From Seiridium cupressi (Eukaryota > Ascomycota > Sordariomycetes > Amphisphaeriales > Sporocadaceae): 64,000 nt of DNA. Below, one piece after another: positions 57,606 through 64,000 of the stretch (the stretch's first letter is position 1; each line of letters begins with the position of its first letter). The notes below the pieces were generated by a model. The model made no database searches, was not told where the DNA came from, and saw nothing but the letters and a program-made list of their open reading frames with translations. The translations under genes and the position numbers were made by a program. The stretch is taken from the NCBI GenBank assembly GCA_036674765.1, contig JARVKI010000021.1, positions 1-64,000 on the forward strand. Direction: 5' to 3'.

Positions 57606-59230
57606 TAAGTTGACAGGCTGGTGAGGGGTTATCGATTTCCCGGCGACTTGAAATGTCCGTTCATCATAAGATGCGATCCATCATATGATCTGACTAGGCG
57701 CTGGGGATTTTTCTCTACAGTATTACAGCGGCTGTAGCTGTTCCGAGGGATCGCGATAATCTCTTCTTTGTATTATTGGCGATCTTGCAAGGTATCACGT
57801 CACATATACCACGGCGTTTGAGGAGTTTGGCGGACAGCCTAAGAGCATGCATACATCATATAGATTTGAGGGCACCTCATCCAGGGGTCTGGATGGTTTA
57901 GAGTACCGATTGGTACAGCGCCTAGATGGGTTTTCGTGAGGGGGAGTCAGCGACCACATTGCAGAATTAGCGATTTTTGGTATGGTGTCCGGTTTTATAC
58001 AGAAAAGGATTGAAAGTAACGAGATGAACCAGCTCCGTCAAATTGTTATGCTGCTAGAGTCGCCATCGAGGTTGTAACACAAAGTTTCCCAAGCTTAGAT
58101 GTCTACGGGTAATTTCTTGTTTAGGTCGCAGGTGTTCAGGGTGCATACGCCTACAGCAGGCTAATTCCCCTTGGCATGTGCTGTGCCGGTCCGTACGGGA
58201 GGTGCGTAGGGACGGAAATCGGCGTCGTCGCAATATGATCAGCTCCTAGCACTATAACCACATGCTTTCAGAAGCTGCTCATGTCATACTTATGATGGTC
58301 TTCGCTTCATTCACTTATGATTGAGATGTTAGGGCAGCCCTAAGCATCGCCTCCATACAAGTAAGTGTTCAAAGGGGGCATATAAACTAGAAGACGGAAT
58401 GAATATTGAATTGATGATACAATGCTTGAGTATGGTTCTAGAGTTTAGTGGCGATTTTGGCCATTGATGACCGGAGCTCTGATTTTAGTATACTCGGCAA
58501 TAAATAGATATCGTCGCTATTACTAGTGGGTGAAGGGTGAGTTAGTCAACCAATCAGTGAGCCAGTATAATCCACCGAACACTTCAAGGCTGAGATCCTG
58601 ATTATCATGCTATCAAGACTCTTGGGATCTGGGCCGCAGCAAACCACACTGGCGCTTGCGAGAACACCCCAAGTTTACGTAGCAGGTAAACTAGTAACCT
58701 GTACCCAGCGCAGGGTCGCAGTTTTGTATGCGGGGAGTCGCAAGATTCCAGTTGCTGCACACCCAAAGGCGATCGGCGGAGAACCCTGCCTGGCCATACT
58801 GATTGGCCTCCCCCGTATCGACACAACGTTCAATGGCTGTCCGTACATCAAGGATAATCATTCAGTTTACACCTAATGGTCACATCTTCCTCCCTCTAGT
58901 AATATGGATAGGATTCATGTTGACTCTGGAGTCTAGTTCTGGGGGGCCCAAGGTTCTACAGGATAGGGGAACCGAGCATGTGCCTGCGTTGATGGATGCA
59001 TTAGACCTGTAGCACCACTGTAACGGCGACGCGTACGGACATTTATTTGAACCACCTTATGACGCTCCCCCGGAAGCACATCCCCCGGACGCCCAGTTAC
59101 AACCGTTGCTCCACCGCCATCCCTTCAAAAAGGCCTGGCATTATTCATTTGTCAAAAGCGCGGCTTTTCCAATGTAGTCCTCTTTCCCTTTTCACTACAG
59201 CTTCAGGTGGCATGAGATGCCATCCCTGCA
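57606..59230. other. Spacer between GT31 and GT90 genes
   Basis: No gene, repeat or RNA was recognised. Small frames near 58605-59012 occur on both strands and lack coding signs. The last part is the likely GT90 promoter. Confidence 0.5.
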
Positions 59231-60789
59231 ATGGGCGGCGCTATGCTCAGCTCGAGGCAAACCTCATGCCTACGCCAGATTGTGATTACATGCGTCAGTC
59301 TCCTGGCCCTGTACGTGTTTATCCTCGTTCCAGAGGAGAGCCTGGATTCTTCCAGGGCAGTTTTGAACGACTTCCCAGGAGACAGGAAGGGAAGAGCCGG
59401 CAAGACAAGGCTCGCTGAACAGCTGCTCAACAACCGTTTGCTGACGTCGGATCAATGCGCCGCTGCGTTTCCGGAACTCACCAAGGATATTGATGATGCT
59501 GTTGCAAAAGGGCCTTTCACGCTGGAGGCAAGCGGACCACTGGGGCCTTTGATTGCGAGAATCAAGGATGGAAAGGTACGTGCTTGCGGCCAACTATACG
59601 AGGGTGTATTATACACCATACATCAAGGCCCCGACTCTAAATTACGGCACAAATCTTCATACTGCCCAAACTGTCCAGCAATGTCCTTCTCGTAGAGGGG
59701 AACGTTACTAATGCCATGCTCTAGCTCCTTATACTCCAGGCTACATCGCCAAACGACCTTTCTCGTGACATGATGCTACACCGAACCGCAGCATTGCACC
59801 AGATCCACGCTGCACTATTGACCTCGCCCTCTCCGAACGAGGTCCCCGATACCGTCTTCGCCTTTACTCATCATGACAATCCATCTTCAAAGGCATTCTC
59901 CTATTCCAGGCCGGCAGATCCGTCGCGCAACACTCCCTCGGCCCCTTACTTTCTAGTTCCGCACTTCAGCTTCTGGTCCTGGCCGCTTCCCTTCGTCAAG
60001 TCCCTGCCGCACGCCATGCACTCCATAGCCGCTCTGGAAGACACCACGAAATGGTCCAGCAAGATTCCCAAAGCCGTATGGCGAGGGACGCCGCATTTCA
60101 ACTCTCCATCGACAACCTCTGCACACCTACGGCAAGACCTGATTCTCACGGCCAAAGACAAACCGTGGTCCGACATCGAGGCCCTGAAGTGGACGGACTC
60201 GGGGCACAACGCAAGTAACGCGCTCCCGATTTCCGACTTTTGTAAGTATCGATATATTGTACACACCGAGGGAGTAACGTACTCTGGTCGGCTGCAGTTC
60301 CACCAACTCTGTGCTAGTGTGATCTTGACATCGCCTGTGAGCTGGATGCAGCACACGAGCCATCTTATCCGGCCGCTCTTCTCTTCAAGCCTACCCGGTG
60401 TGGAGCGCGTCCTTCGGCCAGGTAGGGAGCTCGGGAATGGAGTCACCGAAAAGGTCAACTTCGCGCCCTATCCGGCGTCATGGGTCACGGAGGCATGGGG
60501 CAGCGGCGTTGGGGCTGATGAAGCAAACATGATATTTGTGGCACCAGATTGGAGTGACTTGGAGACCGTTGTACTGTGGTTGGAGGACCATCCCAAGGTC
60601 GCAGAAAGCGTTGCACGACGGCAGCGAGAGACTTTCTACGGTGGTGGTTATTTGAGTCCGGCGGCAGAGGCATGCTACTGGCGCAGCGCGATACGGGGCT
60701 GGAGTCAGGTTGTGAACTACAGGGACCAGGGTTTCGAAGACATGGACGCTGTGCCCTATGAAGAGTTTGTTCTGACGCAACGGGGATAG
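59231..60789 (+). CDS. Glycosyltransferase family 90 (CAP10 domain), type II membrane protein
   Basis: The two exons, 59231-59575 and 59725-60789, give 469 aa; the intron has a GTACGT donor, a TTACTAAT branch site and a CTCTAG acceptor. A signal-anchor helix (CLRQIVITCVSLLALYVFIL, about residues 14-33) marks a Golgi type II protein. The CAP10/GT90 domain includes FSFWSWPLPFV, KIPKAVWRGTPHF, a DFCKYRYIVHTEG motif (about 285-298) followed by TYSGRLQFHQLC and SPVSWMQH, and AYCWR-like EACYWRSAI near the end. By family, members are O-glucosyl-, xylosyl- or mannosyl-type transferases; in Cryptococcus relatives act on capsule polysaccharide. The acceptor here is unknown. It shares strand and cellular site with the upstream GT31 gene, which suggests but does not prove a common glycan pathway. 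Confidence 0.9.
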
Positions 60790-60963
60790 AAACTGAATCA
60801 TCGGGTTCAATTTAGAGACAACATAAGAGAAAGCTCACTTGTGAGTAGATGGCACCACAGTATTCAATTGATTTCCAATGGTATCCTGAAGCAAAAGCGA
60901 ACTCTACGACGGTAATTCTTGGAAGCTCACGACTCCGCGCTGGATATGATGCTCCCCCTTGTT

Positions 60964-61805
60964 CTACGAGAGCACCGCCTCAGCCAAATTGTTCTCGAAA
61001 TTGGCATCAATAAACGGCACATTAGCATCACCCCAATCCGTTTCCGCAAGCGCACTCTGAACCGTACTATCTAAACTCTCCCACGCAACCAGGGGCTGCT
61101 GATCGCCGACGGTGGTGGTGAAGCCCAGCGAGTGATCCGTGATCCCGTTCGAAGAATACTCAATGAGTGCGCCATTCCCGCTGAAAGTGACATCGCTCGC
61201 ATCCTCGGCGTTGAAATCGCCGTGTGCAGATGCTGCCACTCCCAGGACTGTAGCCGAGGTGGACTCCTCGGACAGCCAGACGACGACGGACTCCCAGTCG
61301 TGACGGTGCCCGATGCCTAATGAGCCCTCGAGCTCGGACGGCTCATCCTTGGGCCAGTACCATGCGTACATGATGGCAAATGCGCCGTTGTTGGCTTCGG
61401 AACGAGCATAGATCTGCCCCGTGCTGTCTGTACAGTCTCCTGCTGGGTCGCCTGTAGGCGATAGACCCTCGCTATTACCATTGTCAGTGTCCGTCTTGAT
61501 TGAGATGGCAGAAAAGAGATATCCACCAAGGGGCGGAAATCACGAGGCAGAGCGTCTTCTTTCCGAATTACGTACTTGGTGTTTGCCTCAGCATCAACGG
61601 CCGGGTACGGGACGCATCCGTTGGCACGATACAGGAACGGCTTATACTTCAGGTAGAGAGTGCCCGCAGTAGTGTCGGGCACTGTCTCGGGAAGGCCAAC
61701 GATAGCGTCATTGCCCACAGTGCCACGGCGATGGACGGGCCCGGCAAGCACGGCCGGAGCGGAGGCACCGAGAGCAACAAGCCCGAGCGACTTGAACAGC
61801 TGCAT
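60964..61805 (-). CDS. NPP1/Nep1-like protein (NLP), secreted effector
   Basis: The two exons, 61805-61572 and 61494-60964, give 254 aa. The junction uses a GTAATT donor and a CAAG acceptor, which alone keeps phase; a GTACGT donor four bases upstream would break it. A signal peptide (about residues 1-21, cleavage near LA-GP) is followed by a possible HRR processing site. The NLP hallmark GHRHDWE is intact at about residues 140-146, preceded by the AIMYAWYWPKD segment. Two cysteines (about 64 and 99) fit the single disulphide of type 1 NLPs. By family these bind plant sphingolipids at the cell surface; some cause necrosis in dicots and others are non-cytolytic, and sequence alone does not decide which. 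No break is visible. The stop lies 174 bp from the convergent GT90 stop. Confidence 0.93.
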
Positions 61806-62916
61806 GGTTCCGTCTCGGGATTAAAGTAAGAGCAGGTGAAAGAAGAGATCAACAGGCAGCTTGAGAGCGCTGATCCTGGCAAGCAGCGCACAGGAAACGG
61901 GGACGTGTTCGGGCTGCCCGGCATATTTATTCATGGCGTCCGGCACCCCAGATCCGACCTAAAATGGTTGCGGGCGGCTCTTCCTGGAAGAGGAATGCCA
62001 TAAGAGCGAAGCTATTGAGGTCGGGATCTTGCCCGGCAGTGAAATGCCAAGAATGGATAATCTACGATGTCGATCCGGCACCGTAGGCGGGAGGCGCTGC
62101 CAGGAAGGGTTTGCACCTCCGAAGTGACCCATGTCCTTTCAGCATTGCGGATGCGCGCGTCATGATTTTATTGCATCCAAGGCATTGCGTATCGTTCGTA
62201 TTTAGATTGACGAAGTGACAGACCCCGATTGTGCTGTGCAAGACACCACAGTCATTAAGCCACGTGCCAGGAGCCATTCGCCGTCGATCGAAGTCAAGTG
62301 CGCCCGTCGAGGGGAGGGTATGCACATGCAATCGTCAACACGTGCATCTCAGAAATGAAGCAGTGGAATCACTCTAATGCAAGGGCCAGCAGGGCCGCAG
62401 ATCATTTTGAAGCGAGAATCTCGCTTCTACGGTTTTGCTGGGCGCACACGTCCCGCCTTGGCAGGGGTTAAATGGTACTTGCTCACAAGAACTATTCCGT
62501 CATCTAGCACTACAATGTAGGCGGTATTGAGCGTACTATGCTTTAGTTTCAGCTTGCATTGTAATATTACGAAATTGACTCGCTGTCTCTAAACAACAAG
62601 AGATGATAGTATAGAAATAAAGAAAGATTGCTTGGTATCAGCAAGGTATCATCGTCCCACAAAGCCCGATTACCCAAAACGCCAGTGAACCCTAGCTTTT
62701 ATATCACAGCTTGAAATGCCAACTCTAAAACGCCATGCCCGTGCCTTGTATAGTGGTAGTGTACAGACTGTGGTAATGATGCATTTGAATGTCGAGAATA
62801 AGAAAAATGGAAGTCTCCGGTGTCTTTGCCACGGCACATATGCCAGCGACCCAGAAAAGAACTTGTAAATGAGAGAATAAAAAGAGGTACGTCGACAAGT
62901 GAAATCATGCCGTTCA
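61806..62916. other. Spacer between NLP gene and the right-edge gene
   Basis: The 61806-62400 part is the NLP promoter and leader. The 62500-62916 part is AT-rich and probably the 3' region of the next minus-strand gene. No gene or repeat was recognised. Confidence 0.5.
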
Positions 62917-64000
62917 CTACTGCACGTTCAGGAATAAATCATCCCCTCTTCGTGTAGGTGTCAGCTTCGGTTGCCAAGTCGGAGTGGCCGGCAGACCGCC
63001 CGTACCAAGGCCACGAGGGCCCGGGGACATCATCCCCGCCATCTCCGGGCTCAGAAGTCCACCAGGCCCATGACGCTTCCAGCCAGCGGCACCTCTCTTC
63101 TGTCCATTCTCAAGAGACAGCGCGGCAGCCTTTTCGCTGCCTATGCGCTTTGCGAGTAAGGAGCTGGCTACGGAAGATGTAGTCACGGCGCTAGTAGGTG
63201 AAATGTAGGACGAAACTTGTGCCCGCGGTGGTGGTAAGCCTTGAGTTTCCAGCCGCGGCGGGCCGTGTCGCGAAAGGCGCAGCTCTGAGCGAGGTGGTAG
63301 GTTTGGGGGTGGCATTGGAAATCTGGATAGTGATGGTTGCTTGGGAGAGAAACCGGACCCTGACGCTTGCTGAGGCTGTGGCAGGTTTGGTGCTCTTCCC
63401 AGCTCTGGCCGCTGATTCCGTCGGGTGTTGAGTGGCTGGGGATAAGCCGACGGTGATCCTCTCACAGGCAAGACAGTGCCGAGAGTTGGGCTCGGCTGAC
63501 CGGGTGGCGAGGCAGTGAAGTCGGGTCTCTTGGGCGGTGGGACCATCCGGATTGTTGTCAAGTCAAGCCGGCCGGGAATTTTGGGATACCTGACTGGCGA
63601 GCGACCAGTCGGTGTGTGAGGGGATTCCACGACGGGCGACAGCGCAGACAAACGGCTCGGCTCTTCTTCCTCGACAGGCGGGCTCTCATCATACGGCCCT
63701 CCAGCCGAGGATGACGTCTGAATTGTTGTCGCCGAATCCATAGACGTCTTGGAATCTGACCTACTCGGCCTTCGCCGCCCAGAACTGCTGCTCCTCTTCG
63801 TTACGGGTAAAGGTGGCCGCCAAGATCCCCGTGGCGCACTGGCCTGAGAGTATTGACTAGATGCTCGAGATACGTTCGTATCTCGGCCATTTGGTTTGAG
63901 GAAGGCTTGCTGTGGCATTGAGACTTCTGGTGCAGATGCTGCAGATATCGCCGTTGCCAGAGCGGCGGCCTCTTCTTGCTTTTCAATGGGCGACTTGGTC
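62917..64000 (-). CDS. C-terminal part of a disordered Pro/Ser-rich protein (runs off window)
   Basis: The frame is open from the right edge of the window to a stop at 62917, giving at least 361 codons; the N-terminus lies outside. I do not recognise a family. What is visible is almost entirely low-complexity: Ser/Arg-rich (RSSSSGRRRPSRSDSKTS), acidic (PPVEEEEPSRL) and proline-rich segments with PxxP motifs (PPPNLPPRSEL), as in the cytosolic tail of a membrane or cell-polarity protein. The last stretch, TPTRRGDDLFLNVQ, looks like a short conserved C-terminal motif. Internal ATG codons exist (for example 63918) but the upstream open sequence has the same character, so they are unlikely to be the start. 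Confidence 0.65.
   Translation of the reverse strand, partial: TKSPIEKQEEAAALATAISAASAPEVSMPQQAFLKPNGRDTNVSRASSQYSQASAPRGSWRPPLPVTKRSSSSGRRRPSRSDSKTSMDSATTIQTSSSAGGPYDESPPVEEEEPSRLSALSPVVESPHTPTGRSPVRYPKIPGRLDLTTIRMVPPPKRPDFTASPPGQPSPTLGTVLPVRGSPSAYPQPLNTRRNQRPELGRAPNLPQPQQASGSGFSPKQPSLSRFPMPPPNLPPRSELRLSRHGPPRLETQGLPPPRAQVSSYISPTSAVTTSSVASSLLAKRIGSEKAAALSLENGQKRGAAGWKRHGPGGLLSPEMAGMMSPGPRGLGTGGLPATPTWQPKLTPTRRGDDLFLNVQ

Noticed and set aside
1..64000. CRISPR array, prokaryotic operon or phage-type defence system
   Set aside because: The window is intron-bearing fungal nuclear DNA; no regularly spaced repeats or such proteins are present.

Overview
The window is nuclear DNA from a filamentous ascomycete (Pezizomycotina, most likely a Sordariomycete; the class is an inference). 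The genes have short spliceosomal introns, mostly 54-125 bp, with GT..AG borders and CTRAC-like branch sites. The gene set is typical of a mould: the conidiation regulator wetA, a group VI Sln1 histidine kinase, a DUF6536 membrane protein, a DUF3431 protein and a secreted NPP1/Nep1-like protein. Eighteen protein genes can be supported, fifteen with a recognised family. Most exon models were built by hand from splice sites, reading phase and family similarity. No tRNA, rRNA, CRISPR array or intact transposon was seen.

Left third (1-25.9 kb): AP-1 sigma adaptin (+), the Pol III repressor maf1 (+, with a GC-AG intron), a 77-aa small ORF (+), a DUF6536 membrane protein (-, with an apparent 1-bp frameshift), sln1 (-), the FACT subunit spt16 (+), a four-TM SUR7/PalI protein (-) and an unrecognised protein (-). 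Sln1 and spt16 diverge from a 3.4 kb spacer.

Middle (26-46 kb): a DUF3431 protein (-), wetA (-), an unrecognised basic-tailed protein (-) and a large SNF2-family ATPase (-), separated by long gene-poor spacers. The 1.5 kb upstream of wetA holds eight matches to the AbaA-response hexamer and an upstream ORF in the same frame as wetA.

Right third (46-64 kb): a MOSC/flavin reductase/[2Fe-2S] fusion enzyme (+), the flippase beta subunit CDC50 (-), a NASP/Hif1-type histone chaperone (-), two type II Golgi-like glycosyltransferases GT31 (+) and GT90 (+), an NLP effector (-, tail-to-tail with GT90) and the C-terminal part of a disordered protein running off the right edge (-).

Shared themes are chromatin (spt16, the NASP-like chaperone, SNF2), membrane traffic and surface biology (AP-1 sigma, CDC50, SUR7/PalI, GT31, GT90, NLP) and stress or developmental signalling (sln1, maf1, wetA). 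No biosynthetic cluster or defence system is evident. The best leads are the wetA regulatory region, the frameshifted DUF6536 gene, a 107-codon open frame after the CDC50 stop, a cluster of inverted repeats near 29.7 kb, and the MOSC fusion enzyme.
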